Shown: positions 12,876 to 25,170, counted from the stretch's first letter. The stretch is DNA of 64,000 bases from Rosa chinensis (GCF_002994745.2 NC_037089.1:14464141-14528140); one strand, 5' to 3'. The notes: generated by a model not told the origin, from the letters alone. A program made the numbers and translations.

Positions 12876-13293
12876 AAAAATCATATAGTACAAATGGAGA
12901 TATTATGACACGAAAAAATTTCAAGAAATGAGGGCATTGATATTGTTTGACACTTTGGAAGGGGCATTTGTGGAATGCCAAAACCTTGTTAGCACTTTTT
13001 TTTTTTTTTTTAAAACTCTTAGCCCACCCCACCCTTACATATATCAGTCAGAATCAAACCCATGACCTTTACAATGTTGGAATTATAATTCACCAACAGG
13101 TCACAGCACTTCTTAAAACTCTCTTGTGTTATAATCTCATGATTGATAAAACATTATTTTTAGAAGTTTCTCCAACTGACAAACCTAAAAAATCTTGACC
13201 CAATATTTTTAAAATAATTTTCTAGGTTTACTGACTTTGAAAAATTGTAAAAAAAAAAATCGGCTTAGATTTATAATTGCTTAAACGTCACGA
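12876..13293. repeat. Inverted copy A of a ~300-bp dispersed repeat
   Basis: This stretch reappears as the reverse complement at 19048-19341, from AAAAAATCATA to TTAAACGTCACGA. Apart from a SINE insertion (12998-13104) the copies differ only at scattered positions. No terminal inverted repeats were found inside the unit, so the family is unknown. Confidence 0.8.
12998..13104 (-). mobile_element. Short SINE-like insertion with AGCACTT duplication
   Basis: Compared with its partner at 19048-19341, copy A has 107 extra bases flanked by AGCACTT (12991-12997 and 13105-13111). On the minus strand the insert ends in a poly-A run and contains GGTTTGATTCT, close to the Pol III box B (GGTTCGANTCC). 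A tRNA-derived SINE, probably lacking its 5' part, is the best reading. The empty site is preserved in copy B. Confidence 0.75.
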
Positions 13294-13954
13294 TTTAGGG
13301 ATGAACAAATTTTGGTGATAAAATAAGAACATACAATTATGGCAAAAATTAAACCGTGTTTACGTTATAGCTCAGTTTTGGGTGAAAATCATGATTTTGA
13401 AAAAAAAAAAAAAAAAAAGCAAAATTGTGAAGAAGTTCCGGGATTGGTTTCCATAGAATTGGGATGTCATACCATGTCTTTCGATGTCCTCAATCTCACT
13501 TACATGGACACCGCTAGCCTCATTTTACATAAACACCATCAACCTCATTTTACACGGGCACCGGCCATTCGCTTCACCATTCATAGTAATAACAAACACA
13601 CACTTATGTACCCGAACAATTAATATTATAAGTTAACAAACGATATGACATGCGACATGTTAATACCTCATCTGAGATATATCATAACCCAGGCAATAAG
13701 TGGTTTTGAGTCTTTTGACTTCAACCTTTAACCCTAATGGTTCATTTTAATTGGTATCTAGTACGTTAAACACAGTTTGAATTGAAACCATATTAAGGCT
13801 GTCATATATACAATCCATATGAAGACTGGTTTATATGGCAGGGAGCACATGCATGCTTTAGGATTAAGAACCCCAGCCAACGATAAGAATAAACACTGAA
13901 CAAGACCCATTATAATGGCCAAATTCAAACACAAAACAGACAAAACCAGCCAAC
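13294..13954. other. Intergenic DNA, no gene recognised
   Basis: Contains a poly-A run (13400-13418) and a stretch near 13500-13570 with short ACC/CAT-rich near-repeats. No coding evidence. Confidence 0.5.
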
Positions 13955-14149
13955 AGGAAATCGATAAGTTGGGTATGTACATTCTAGGTCATCCCAATAG
14001 AATCTGGTCTCCATACTGATCTAGGTTCATCCCGATCGAACCTGGTCTCCATACTGATCTAGGTTCATCCCAATCGAACCTAGATCAGTATGGAGACCAG
14101 GTTCGATTGGGATGACTTAGAATGTACGTACCCAACTTATCGATTTCCT
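13955..14149. repeat. Long near-perfect palindrome with a tandem 49-bp unit in one arm
   Basis: The left arm starts AGGAAATCGATAAGTTGGG and the right arm ends CCCAACTTATCGATTTCCT. Between them, TCTGGTCTCCATACTGATC and its reverse complement pair as well. The left side holds two tandem 49-bp copies of that block and the right side one, so one copy would form the loop. A transcript would fold into a hairpin of about 70 paired bases. No open frame. Confidence 0.85.
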
Positions 14150-15377
14150 GATTCGTCCCTCACATATCACAACCGAAACTCCAAGTATTCTCTCATTTCA
14201 TGAAAACCTAATCTGGTCGCAACATATTGATTGTTCCTAGCTAGGCTAGGACAAAAGAGTACCGCTAATACGTTGGCCTACCGATCACCTTAAACTTTAT
14301 GATGCACAGTACCTAGGAGGGGCACCGATGTTAATTCTGACGAGTAGCTGCCCTTTTAGTTACATACATAAACGGTGTTTAAGTTGCTACGTGTACGATA
14401 GCCATCAATAAAAGCTCTAACAGCTGAAACCCTTTTTCTTTTTCATCATGACGATGAGAACCATTTCGATCTGATCCTTTCAGGCAGAGCTAGCTGCCAA
14501 AACGACGAAAGCACAGCGACGACGGTACGCTGCAACTTGGGCTTATATTTAAGCATGTGGCACACGTGTACGTCTCTGATTTCGTGGTTTATCCATCCCA
14601 TCGGTCATCCTCCTGTATATTCTGGATTACTATGTTTCTGATTCAGATATGAGATAACGATTAGGGTTTTCTCGATTTCCTGGATTTCCTACTTGACCAA
14701 CTTGGCTTCTGGTGCTTTCTGTACGAGGCAACTCGTATCGGATACTCGGTTGAATGCGATGTGTAATGATGCGACTTGCGAGGTTTACGCGGCGGTTTAA
14801 TTTTGTCTAAGATAGTGTTTAGTCGATTATCAATCATATCATAAACTTTGTGCTAGTCTGTTTCTGATTTCTCGATCTAGTGGAGCCTGATCACAATATT
14901 TTTTGTCTTTGTTACCTATCGTTTGCTGCTGTCGTTGTTTCTTAATTTATGTTATACACCAAGTTGAAGAAAAGTAGGACGTGTTTACTATAAATAATCT
15001 CGTTCGTTTTTAACTCTTCATCAAGTTAATTATTGTTGTATCTTTGACTATTCTTTGTCGAGCTATACTAGAAGAGGCAAGAGCTAAACTTAAGCCTAGC
15101 CAGGCTGAAGATTAGAATATGTAAATATACGTATATGTGTGGTTAGGAGGTCGAAGATTAGGATAATTGTCCACATGCGTGAGTGACTTCTAACCTTATC
15201 CGTATGTGTAGGGTTAGGATGCATCAAATCCATCAAATCCTTATGCATATTCATATTGGCAATTCTTATATATATGGTGCATTATTTTGTGACAACAATT
15301 TGTGTATGTGTTTAGTGGCATCGATTTGAATATATCGATCATGTCACTTTGCGCTAATCAGTTTCTGATATCCCATC
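14150..15377. other. Intergenic DNA, no gene recognised
   Basis: AT-rich, with no conserved coding frame or splice-bounded exon. GCACACGTGTACG near 14563 contains a G-box core, but no gene start lies nearby. Confidence 0.5.
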
Positions 15378-16601
15378 CGTTGAGAATATATACATTCCAC
15401 ATGGGAAAAATGGGACATTGCATATGGATTTATAAGGGTTAGGCCACTCCATCAATTGCCAATTAGTTTTGGATGTGAACTCCAGATTACTTTATCATGG
15501 CATCAGAGCGGGTTACTGAAAATACAAGGACAGAATACGTTTTCTGGAAAACGGGGATTGCAGGCTATGGATCAATCCTTACTGGGAAGCAGAAACCAAA
15601 ATAGACAAACAAAACACAAATTTTGGTTACGCAGTGAAAACCTCAACTTCTGAGATTAAAAACACTGCGGGGCTCTTACTCTTGAGAGCCCAAAATAAGA
15701 ATCATCTTATTATAAAGAATATGTTCTTTTACAGACTTGAATTGCACAAGCTTGGCTACAAAGATAAGACAAAGTCTACTCCAAAATTTGTCTTCCTTCT
15801 TGAACTCCTTTTGCTTTGCACGATCTTCAAGTCTTGTTCTTCTTTCTTCACAGTCTCCCTACTGATCTCGAGAGAGTATTATGCATATGAAACTATGATC
15901 ACAAACACTTATACATGGACCAAGTGTTTTGACTCTTTGTGAAGACACAAACTCAAACAACCATGCAAGACTCTATCAAAATTCTTGCCTCCAAAGATCC
16001 ACCCTCTGCCGTGCATATTTTCTGAATATATATCAAGCACCAACGGCAAAACATCTCCAGCAAAGATTCTACCCTAATTGTCTTTTAATTAGGAAAGTAA
16101 CTTTCCATATATGAAATCCAATAAATCTTAAAGAAAATCAATTAGGAATAGACAAGTCCTAAAAACCCTAGGGCATCAACACCACGATTTTAACACTCAG
16201 AAAAATCTTTTAAAGACATAAATACATAAAACCTAAAACCTACTTTTCAAAATCAGACTCCACATAAAACTGACAGCTGACTCGGGGATTGCAACACACA
16301 TTGCAATCCCATGCATATGCAGATGTATTTACCTGTGACTCTCCGAGATCAGTAAAGGGCTTTGTCATAGTTTTGTATGGGAATGCCAATACGATATGTA
16401 CAAGAATTGTACCTACAGTTACCCATGTATGCATGCCTCACAGCCCACGGGCTCCACGTCACTCAAAGTTGTCCACGTGTATGGCTTGAAAATTCGCCAC
16501 ACGTGCGGAGGCGTGTTGAGAATATATACATCCCACATGGAAAAAATAGGATCTTGCATATGGATTTATAAGGGTTTGGTGTTGACTAGTTGCTAACAGG
16601 G
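15378..16601 (+). mobile_element. TRIM-like small LTR element
   Basis: A short LTR (15378-15497, about 120 bp) starts (C)GTTGAGAATATATAC and ends TTATCA, followed at once by TGGCATCAGAGC (15498-15509), close to the tRNA-Met primer site TGGTATCAGAGC. A second copy of the LTR start, TGTTGAGAATATATAC, begins at 16514 after a purine-rich tract (TGCGGAGGCG) and matches for about 65 bp before diverging. The interior of about 1 kb has no gag or pol. Small size with primer site and polypurine tract fits a terminal-repeat retrotransposon in miniature. The right end is uncertain. Confidence 0.55.
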
Positions 16602-16685
16602 CTGGACGTTTAAGCCAGAAAACGCGCAAATCCAGACCGACCAATCAAAGCCCGGCCCGAAACCAGACCTTATTTTTTGTTCAGC

Positions 16686-16917
16686 AAAACGGTTCGGCTC
16701 GGGTCTTCACTTTCAAAGTTACGGTTCGAGTCAAGCCTTGATTTTCAAAGTTGGAAAAGCTTGTCGGCACGTCTTAGGTAAAAAAGAGACAGATGTCTGC
16801 AAAACAGTTCGACCCGAGCCTTCACTTTCAAAGTTACGATTCAGGCTGGGCCTTGACTTTAAAAGTTGGAAAATCCCGTCAGGCCCGTCTTGGGTAAAAA
16901 AGAGATAGATGTCCATG
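16686..16917. repeat. Two tandem copies of a ~115-bp unit
   Basis: Both copies contain CTTCACTTTCAAAGTTACG and GGTAAAAAAGAGA followed by AGATGTC. They differ at roughly one base in eight. No function is apparent. Confidence 0.75.
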
Positions 16918-19047
16918 TTTTATTGGTCCTAAAATAAGGCTCAAAATATTTATCATAGGATCAGGCACACTGAATTATATTCCCCACTAAAATACCTAAA
17001 CCTAAACAACTAAAAACCTAATCAGTCTCAGCCTTCATTTCTTCCCCCAAACTCGATTCTATTAAGAGAGGCCGCCTCCTTCACAAACACGATCTGAACC
17101 GAACCTGAGAGCGCCTCCTGTTGCCGCTTCCGCCATGTCCGCCAACGCCAAGACCTCTCTCTTCACTTCACTTCACCTGCGACCTAATTAGTCTCAACCT
17201 TCAATTCATCAATTGTTCCCAAACCCGATTTGAACCTTCAGTTAGCATACTTGATACACCCAAAATAGACGCTCAACTTAACCCTGCAAAAATGTAGTCG
17301 TTAGCAATATAGAGTAAGCAAGAATCTTTATTTGCCAGAGATTGAGAGTAACTATATTAATCACACAAAAGAAAAGAAAACAAACAAAGCTAACACTAAA
17401 GAAAACATCACACAATAGAAAGAAAGATGGAGGAACAGAGAGGAGGATTGAAAAGGGCGTTGCAATCCTGAAACGAACTGAACTGGGGTTTTTTGGTTTT
17501 TAACGAAAATAAAAGAGAACACAAAAGAAAAACAAATTTGATTTTTGATTTTGAGAAAATAAGATGGAGAACATGTTAGAGACTCGGAAATTCACCACCA
17601 ATTACTTTCGAACAATGTTAAGTTAACCTAGTTTCAATTACTAAGTGTGAACAGAAACCAACCAAGAAACAAGTCGGAGCAGATCGTGTCCCTTATTAAT
17701 GTTTCCCTAATTACTTAGTCTATGTGAACACACAATAGCTAAGCCTATCAAACATGCAATCAAGGTATAGAACGCTATCCTATCAACAACACATATAGTG
17801 TCAACACATTTGAAGCATTAAGATCTCATGGAAATGATTGGTTATAGAGTTGCAGTCTAGTGTGGAACGCCTACCTAGCATGCTCTTCTAGTTGTTTAAA
17901 ACTTCAGCTTTTGTCCAAAGCCTTGCATACTTGTGGATTAGAAAACAATACGATTAGGTGAATTATTTTCTAAACCTAGCTCCAATTACATGAATAAATC
18001 CTATGTTCGCGACCATAAAACATACACATGCAAAAGTTTTCAATCAAGTAGAAATAAACAACCAATTCACACCAAAGATCAAGAAACTAGATTTAAACAA
18101 ACATATGGTCTACATAATTGGAGCTTCAAACCTCGCCCCTAACAAAAATAACTAGCCACACATAATCTTGAATTCAACAAATAGAAACATGAGTATTAAA
18201 TTACAAGAGGATAAAAACCGTAAAAGGGGAGGGTGAAGGCCACGAATTCACTTTTAGGCTGCCCTTGGATGCAAAAACTCCTTCAAGATGAAGAACACGG
18301 CAAGACTTGATGGAAGATGGATGATGGTGCACGGTTTTGCTTCTTGAAGACTTGGGAATTTCAAGACTTTATGAACTAGGGTTTGGGAGCAGAAGATGGC
18401 GCTATAGGGTGGTTCTTTTCAATGTGTTTAGAGCCTCTATATGTATGGAATACATAGCCCAAGTTTCCTTTTCCAATTCTGCGTTGAAAGCCTCCCCTAG
18501 TTGCTTGAGGATTCCTCTAATTGGTGCACAATTAAATGATTTTCAAGCCTTAGTAATCTTCCCACAATCTTGAGGAATCATTCTAGGACTCTTCTTGATA
18601 TTTTCAGCATCAATAACCTTCCAAAAATGCCCAAGAAATCCGTCCAAAGAAGAGTCTCAGCCAAAACACTTTTCTGGATGGTTCTTGACTCCTACGTGTT
18701 CTATGACATCATATCTTCTAGAATGATCAACAATATTCTTGAAAAACTTCAAGTATGTCGCCGGAAAAGATCTCCAAAAAAGCTTCGTGAAAAGCTGACA
18801 GTTTCTGCCTTATTGGGAAGCCTGCTTTGACTTTGATTTCCTATTGCCTCGTCGACGATTTTTACCAGCTCTTTGGCTCTTGTCAGAGTATAACATTATG
18901 TCTTCAAGGATCACTGGCCCTTTATGCAAAAGTGCAGTTGGAAGAGTGCAAGAATTGCTCCTCAATACCATTCCCAGAAATCTGATTCTGAAACTGCAGT
19001 TTTCTGCTTTGCAGTAACTGTATTGCACAATGATTTCCGTGGACTTT
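16918..19047. other. Intergenic, repeat-like DNA without recognised genes
   Basis: Contains CT-rich stretches (17040-17180) and a long low-complexity AT-rich stretch (17250-18300). Open frames around 18337-18830 are short and have no recognisable domain. The style resembles decayed retrotransposon DNA, but no LTR pair, primer site or coding domain was found. Confidence 0.45.
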
Positions 19048-19341
19048 CGTGACGTTTAAGCAATTATGAATCTAAGCCGATTTTTTTTTTACAATTTTTC
19101 AAAGTCAGTAAACCTAGAAAATTATTTTAAAAATATTGGGTCGAGATTTTTTAGGTTTGTCAGTTGGAGAAACTTCTAAAAATAATGTTTTATCAATCGC
19201 GAGATTATAACACGAAAGTTTTAAGAAGTGCTAACAAGGTTTTGGCATTCCACAAATGCCCCTTCCAAAGTGTCAAACAATACCAATGCCCTCATTTCTT
19301 TCGTGTCATAATATCTCCATTTGTACAGTATGATTTTTTGA
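19048..19341. repeat. Inverted copy B of the ~300-bp dispersed repeat
   Basis: Reverse complement of 12876-13293 without the SINE. It gives the pre-insertion sequence AAGAAGTGCTAAC for the SINE site. Distance to copy A is about 5.8 kb. Confidence 0.8.
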
Positions 19342-20159
19342 ATTTTTGCATATAATTAATAACTCGGGACGCCCACTTGTTAAAATTCATAAACTAATTA
19401 TATGGCTTCTCATTGATAATACTGTGATACTTCACATCAACTTATATTTGTCTCTTTATTTCTTTTGATGCCAAAATGAGCCATAATAGCACAATTATGA
19501 AACCCAAGCTCTTCATGTCCATGTTATATATGCAGCATAGCAACTAAATACATTGCAAATGTAACTGTGTCAATATATGCTTCAGATAATTGAGTGATTG
19601 ATGCGTAGAAGTCAATCACCTATTTGGTGTTGTTTTGATCTTCTACTTGATTGTTCTATTTGTAGGTTTTTCTCAAATGCAGCAAGAGTAGGAGGGTTAA
19701 ATGGAATATTGATACCTTTGGCCTGGGATAAAAAATGGTAACTTTACTGATCATGGTGTTCTATTTTCATTTGGTTGGTTAATGATTAACAATAAGAAGT
19801 TGACTAGGATACATCAACCCTATGTATTCATTGCACTTACTCTTTGGCAGGTACTAGAAATCATAACGGCAAACATTGTGATACTGATCAAACCTTGGTG
19901 GGAGGGGCCGTAAATTATGTATAGACATGGTGTTGTATTTTTTAAAGTTTGTAAATATGATAAAGCAAGCTATGTAATTTATCACTGATGCAATAGAAGT
20001 ATTTAATATCAATTTTTATGAGGTTAAATAATTTATTTATTGGTGTAATATTGGCAATGGAATGATAAAAGAGGATAAAATTTTGGGGTGAAATAATTGG
20101 CATTTTCATTTTTCAAATTTTTTTTTCTTTTGCTTGGGTTCATTACTTCATTTCACACC
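19342..20159. other. Intergenic DNA, no gene recognised
   Basis: AT-rich. May include internal sequence of the CACTA-type element whose end lies at 20413, but no partner end was found. Confidence 0.4.
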
Positions 20160-20413
20160 GAATGATTGGTGGCAATGACCAATCATCAGCAATCAGGTTA
20201 GTCAGATTAGGCAGTGCAGGACCCAGTATTGCTAAAGTAGAAAGAGAGACACCATTCCTAGAATGGGTGTCCTAAGTCTCAATGGAAACGGCAGCAAAGG
20301 GGACTAACATTGAATTGGTGGCTGCATGGTGGCTAATCAATTAATTGGTGCCCTTTACAAACAATGGACACCCTTAATGGAGGGTGTCCTATAGACAAAA
20401 TTCTAGTAGTGTT
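20160..20413. mobile_element. Terminal region of a CACTA-type DNA transposon
   Basis: The right end reads TTCTAGTAGTG, that is CACTACTAGAA on the minus strand, the classic CACTA (En/Spm) terminus. Subterminal copies of GGGTGTCCTA in direct and inverted orientation lie at about 20262-20275 and 20384-20395, as in CACTA elements. The opposite terminus is not recognised in the window, so this may be a fragment. Confidence 0.5.
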
Positions 20414-21512
20414 TGAGTGCATATATTGTTACGTATCCATTATAAGACAAAATTTTCCTAGGTGAACTTTTTAATTCACTCTAGTTGTGATTAATTAATC
20501 TTTATAGTCACAATCTTTATAGAAATTGACCAAATTGGTCTCCATATAATCATTCAACCACGTGCATCAAATAAACAGGTGGTTTACAATGAGAATCTCA
20601 ATTTTTTTTTTAAGCAAAAGGCGGTGCGATTGCCCTCAAATTTTAATTAATGAAACTGTAGAATACAAAATGGGTGACATTGAGCCTAAACCCTTTATTA
20701 CAATAAACATCTTGAGAACATCCCGAAATGATATTACGAGTTTCTACAAAATATAATTGATATATCTCAAAATGAGAATCTCAATTATTAACATTAGGTC
20801 GATTTACTTGATATAACTGAACGATGAAATAAATAAATGATAGATTTGTTTTTATTTTATTTTAAGGAAACAGAATCTGGTTCCATTAATAATATCAATG
20901 ATCTCACTCGGTCAATGTAGAGGGATTCGAAAATCCCTCATATGACAATTCAATGCACAAAAGCAAACTGCACAAAGCATAATGTACAAAAGAAAACAAA
21001 AGACTAAAAAACAAAAGTAACTCGCCCTAAATCAGAACAACTAATCTAAGAACAAAATATTAAGGGTAGAGAAAAGCTCACTTATTCTGAAAGAAAAACT
21101 GAAAAAACCCTACGCCTACAAAATCTTAGATCAAAGCACTATCTTGAAACTTTGACTCTTGGAGACCTCAATGGTGTACATCACAGCATCCAACAAATGA
21201 CCATCTTTAATTAAAGATAGCATAGGACTAGGCCACACCTCAATAGCCCATCCTAAGCCCGATCCAAAAGGAAAAGTAAAGATAGTGGGCTAGCCCAGCT
21301 AGGTTGGATTGCTGCAACCCAAGCAGGCTAAGGCCCAAGGCCCGAAGCCTACCATCCGTACCTCAACCCCAAGATCTGCTAGTCGCCCGTCACCACTCCG
21401 GTGGTTGGCCACGCTCCTCCACCATCACCTTGGTCGAATTTAGTTCTTTTTTAGTGATCTCTTTAAATAATGATTTAGAAACTGAACCCGTTTTCAATTA
21501 TAAAGGTTTAAG
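20414..21512. other. Intergenic DNA, possible decayed LINE 3' ends
   Basis: Around 20600-20760 and 20860-21130, poly-T runs followed by phrases such as GCGGTGCGATTGCCC resemble the antisense of plant LINE 3' tails. No domain survives, so this is only a suggestion. 21240-21420 is GC-richer but has no convincing reading frame. Confidence 0.3.
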
Positions 21513-22131
21513 TAGGGATGGCAATGGGGAGGGTAGGGTAAGGGGATAAAATTACCATCCCCATACCCGACTTCATTTTTCATCCCCGTACCCTCCCCAA
21601 TCCCCGTAATAAGATATTGGGGATTCCCCGTCCCCATCCCCATTGGGGATTAGGTCCCCGTACCCGCCCAAATCCCCGTTAACAATATTAATAATTTATT
21701 ATATAAAAATTTATATAAATAATTATGGATTATAAAATATGAAGTTAAAATTAAACATAAAAATAAAATACATTTCTTATTTCAATTAAGGAAAATTAAC
21801 ATGTTGATAAAGATTTCTTATTAAAAGAATCTTCTTTTTTTTGAACATATTTATTAATAGAATTTAAATATTGACAAAAAGATAAAGTTTACATAAATAT
21901 TTATTTATAAATAATATCAAAAATATATAATATATAAATATGTATTTCAGATAATTTTTATTGGGTGGGTATGGGGATGGGGATCAAAATACCATCCCTA
22001 CCCCGTACCCGATTTCAGAATTCGAATACTGGGGATCCCCATCCCCGTTACCCGATTTCCCCCGAATTTCTCCCCGTTAGGGTCGAATACCCGATGGGTA
22101 CCCTACCCGATGGGGATTTTTGCCATCCCTA
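21513..22131. mobile_element. Non-autonomous hAT-type element with 8-bp duplication
   Basis: Begins TAGGGATGGCAAT and ends TTGCCATCCCTA, a typical Ac-like terminal pair. It is flanked by GGTTTAAG at 21505-21512 and 22132-22139. Near-terminal C- and G-rich repeats (CCCCGTACCC, GGGGATCCCC) lie on each side of an AT-rich centre. 619 bp, no transposase. Confidence 0.9.
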
Positions 22132-22139
22132 GGTTTAAG

Positions 22140-23584
22140 GCAAAGACCTGCTAGTTAGGACTAATTAGGTCAATGGCTGTGCTGGATCTCAAAATTGTCT
22201 GATGCTAATTTTTGAGAAGGCACATAGGCCAGACATACGAGCCTTATTGAATAAGTTTTGAGGGCCTTGGGTTACTGATTCACAAGGCCAGGTTATACCA
22301 TCAAAGCCCATATATAGTTCTGTGGTGAGAAATTGATCAGTAGGACTAAGTTTTTTTTTTTTTTTTTCTATGAATATCAAATGGAAAATGCATTAATCGA
22401 GAATCATATATGATACATCGGAGCTTTAGTCCTGTGCAACTCCAATCATGTCAATATACATACCGATATTTATAGACATATAACATCCAATATGGATGAT
22501 GTTTGTGTTGGATTTTTGGAACTGTGACATTGTATCACACACAAATGGCCAGAGATAGTTTTGGCGATTCAGATGCTGCTTGGCCTTCAGAAACTAGTTG
22601 TAGTACCATTTACTGGTAACTTTTTTTCTTTTTGTTTTTTGCTTTTGTTCAAGTCTTCTCGATCGTAGCCTCGTAGGTCCAAAGACGTACCAATTTTCAG
22701 TCAATTTCCCCACTTCACCTGCAAACTGCAAAGCTTGATAACTATTAATTAATAGACCCACAATTTGATCAATAATTTCCCTCCACCCTCCCCCACGCTG
22801 GAAAGTCCGCACAATTATTGGACCAAATTAATTGGGCTTTCTCTAAATATTGTATACTTTATAGGGGTGTTGTTGACATCATATTTAGTATTTATTGATA
22901 TTCAGGGAGTGAAATATATTGAAATCATATATAGTATTTGCTGATATTCAGGGAGTGAAATCTGCTAGTATATAATTTCTCCATATTCAGTATCATCTCT
23001 CACCGCAGAACAGTTTTGGAAATGATTATTTATTGTTACTTAGCGTTTATATCGATCAATTTAACATGAGGGCTCAAATTTTTTCTCAATTAATTTTTTT
23101 TTTTAAAGTGAAAAATATTAAATAAATAAAACACTATCACGTCTTTTCATGATTCAAATTTAGTGAATGTTGCGCTGCTCCATTCGTCTAAAAAGACTAA
23201 AATTTTTCTATAGATCAGATGCTTGTACATGAACTATATGGCAAGGAGCTAGGTCAAAAATCCAGACTGAAACTCAGTCAAGCTCCGCCGACTTTAAGGA
23301 AATTATGGAACGCATATCTATCTCCCAGTCCAAAATGAATATATACCAACATAAAACATTTTTGTTTTTTGGTATAACTTGCATCACACTGTACAGCATC
23401 ATGCGAGAACCCTCCAGATAGACGTCACTGAACAATCAATTTTCGGGTCCCCAGGAAGCTACCATGCAGCTTCCTCCCCACCTAAAAAGTCTGAGCTAAC
23501 GTACATTTCCCCATTTCTTAACCCCCTTGAAATTTCACAGCAAGTCCCATAAAGATAATTTATTCTGGCTTTTACTCCTCTCCC
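22140..23584. other. Intergenic DNA and distal 5' flank of the CML gene
   Basis: Holds a 47-bp tandem duplication (about 22876-22969, core GATATTCAGGGAGTGAAAT). Otherwise AT-rich with no coding evidence. Confidence 0.5.
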
Positions 23585-23591
23585 TATATAA
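23585..23591 (+). promoter_or_regulatory. TATA box of the CML gene
   Basis: TATATAA lies 50 bp upstream of the ATG in a CT-rich leader, the usual place for a plant gene with a short 5' UTR. It is the only strong TATA near this start. Confidence 0.6.
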
Positions 23592-23640
23592 TCTCTTCCA
23601 CTTCCACACAAATTTCTTGAACCAAACAACCCTGTTCACA

Positions 23641-24349
23641 ATGGCAGCAATAGCCAATGATATTCAGAGAAACTCCAAATCTTCCAAATGGTTTGCTAGC
23701 AAGAGTCTCAAGCTCAGCTTCCCTCGTCGCCGATCATCGTCGAAGTCCATCTCATCGCCTTCAACCTCTCCCACCTCCCCTTTCTCTCCGTTAACTACCG
23801 CTACCACTCCAAGACATACCAACAGGTATATCTCTCTGTCTCGTCTGTAATTTCAATGAATGTCAGTTTTTTTTCTTTCGATACATCAGCAATATTCTCG
23901 TACGTATTTTCGGACTTGTATTTGATACCCTAATTTCTCACAGGGAAGATGAGTTCAGAGAAGTATTTCGCTATTTCGACGGAGATGGAGATGGAAAAAT
24001 TTCGGCCACGGAGCTGAGAGCTTATTTTGGGTCCACAGGGGAGTACATGTCGTATGAAGAGGCCGAGACTGTGATCAAGGAGCTCGATTCCGACGGGGAC
24101 AGTCTGTTAAACTTTGAGGATTTTCTTCAGCTGATGAAGAAGGAAGGCGGCAAGGACGAGGATCTGAAGAGGGCTTTCGAGATGTTTGAACTGGAGAAAG
24201 GGTTCATAACCCCAAGAAGCTTGCAGAGGATGTTGCACAGACTCGGAGACACCAAGTCCTATGATGAGTGTGCGACTATGATCCAAGTTTATGATACTGA
24301 TGGGAATGGGGTGCTTGATTTTAACGAGTTTCATCGAATGATGGCTTAA
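23641..24349 (+). CDS. Calmodulin-like protein, CML41 type
   Basis: Two exons, 23641-23825 and 23944-24349, joined across a GT-AG intron that completes Arg62; 196 residues. Residues 1-60 form a basic Ser/Pro-rich extension (KSSKWFASKSLKLSFPRRR) like that of Arabidopsis CML41. Three EF-hand loops remain: residues 74-85 (D-G-D-G-D-G), 110-121 (D-S-D-G-D-S, with Asp at position 12) and 179-190 (D-T-D-G-N-G). The expected third hand (about 140-154) keeps its helices but has lost the calcium ligands, as in that subfamily. Such proteins sense calcium; Arabidopsis CML41 acts at plasmodesmata during flagellin responses, and the same role here is inferred. An ATG further upstream is out of frame with the EF-hand exon. 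Confidence 0.93.
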
Positions 24350-25162
24350 ACGGCTTTAATTTTGCGAAAAAGATTACCTAATTAACGAATCACAGAATAT
24401 GTATGTAAGCGCTTAGTTGCGTGGTTCTTGATATGGTAATCAATGAACGCAAACTATGATTCGGTTTTGCTTTGCTTTGAAGAAAAGTTTTTTTTTTTTT
24501 TTTTTTTGAGTATATATGTTTTCCAAGATTGACAGATTGTAGTGCAATTATGGCAGAGGCATATATTCAAGGTTGAGGAGCCCCATAATGCCATCTGTCA
24601 AATGCTTGAAGATGAAGCTAAGTTATTTTTTTTCGACAAATAAAGATGAAGCTAAGTTAGGAGGATGAGGATTTAAGGGGGAAGTAAGGAAAAGAAAGAA
24701 TAAAGATAAGCTTCAGCGTGGTGTAGGTTTGACTGTAAAACAACCTTCGGTTAGCACTCTTTGTCTGACATAAATGATGAAGCTGAGATGCACAGTCGGT
24801 CCGTGATAATCCATTAACGTGATATCAGAACTGTGAAGTTATTAAAACTTGACGTAGAAGACATGGTTGTACCCTAGATCAAGTCACATGAGTTAAAAAC
24901 ACTGACCTTTTGGGTTCAAAAGATGAGATAACATGTGAACGAATCCAGAAAGAAAGAAAAAAATTATATGTGGGGATAAGATGAAGAAGGTTGCACATCC
25001 ATAAGAGTGGATTCCTAATTGTTTTGTTTGCATAATCGATTTAACTAGAAAACAAAAAAAAGAAGCTACATTTTATTAGTTTATTGGTCTAAGAGCATTT
25101 TTAACAGACTCTTTATTTTGGCTCCTTAGCTAATTTAGAGAGCATGTTTAGTGTTTTATATA
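24350..25162. other. 3' flank of the CML gene and intergenic DNA
   Basis: AT-rich with a poly-T run (24488-24507). No gene or repeat copy recognised. Confidence 0.5.
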
Positions 25163-25170
25163 TTTTAGCA

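Noticed and set aside
16700..16760. Possible tRNA gene because of GGTTCGAGTC
   Set aside because: No cloverleaf partner stems or box A were seen at the right distance; the word lies in a 115-bp tandem duplication.
17250..18640. Possible long LTR of an Athila-like element
   Set aside because: No TG...CA borders, duplication, primer site or second copy could be found in the window.
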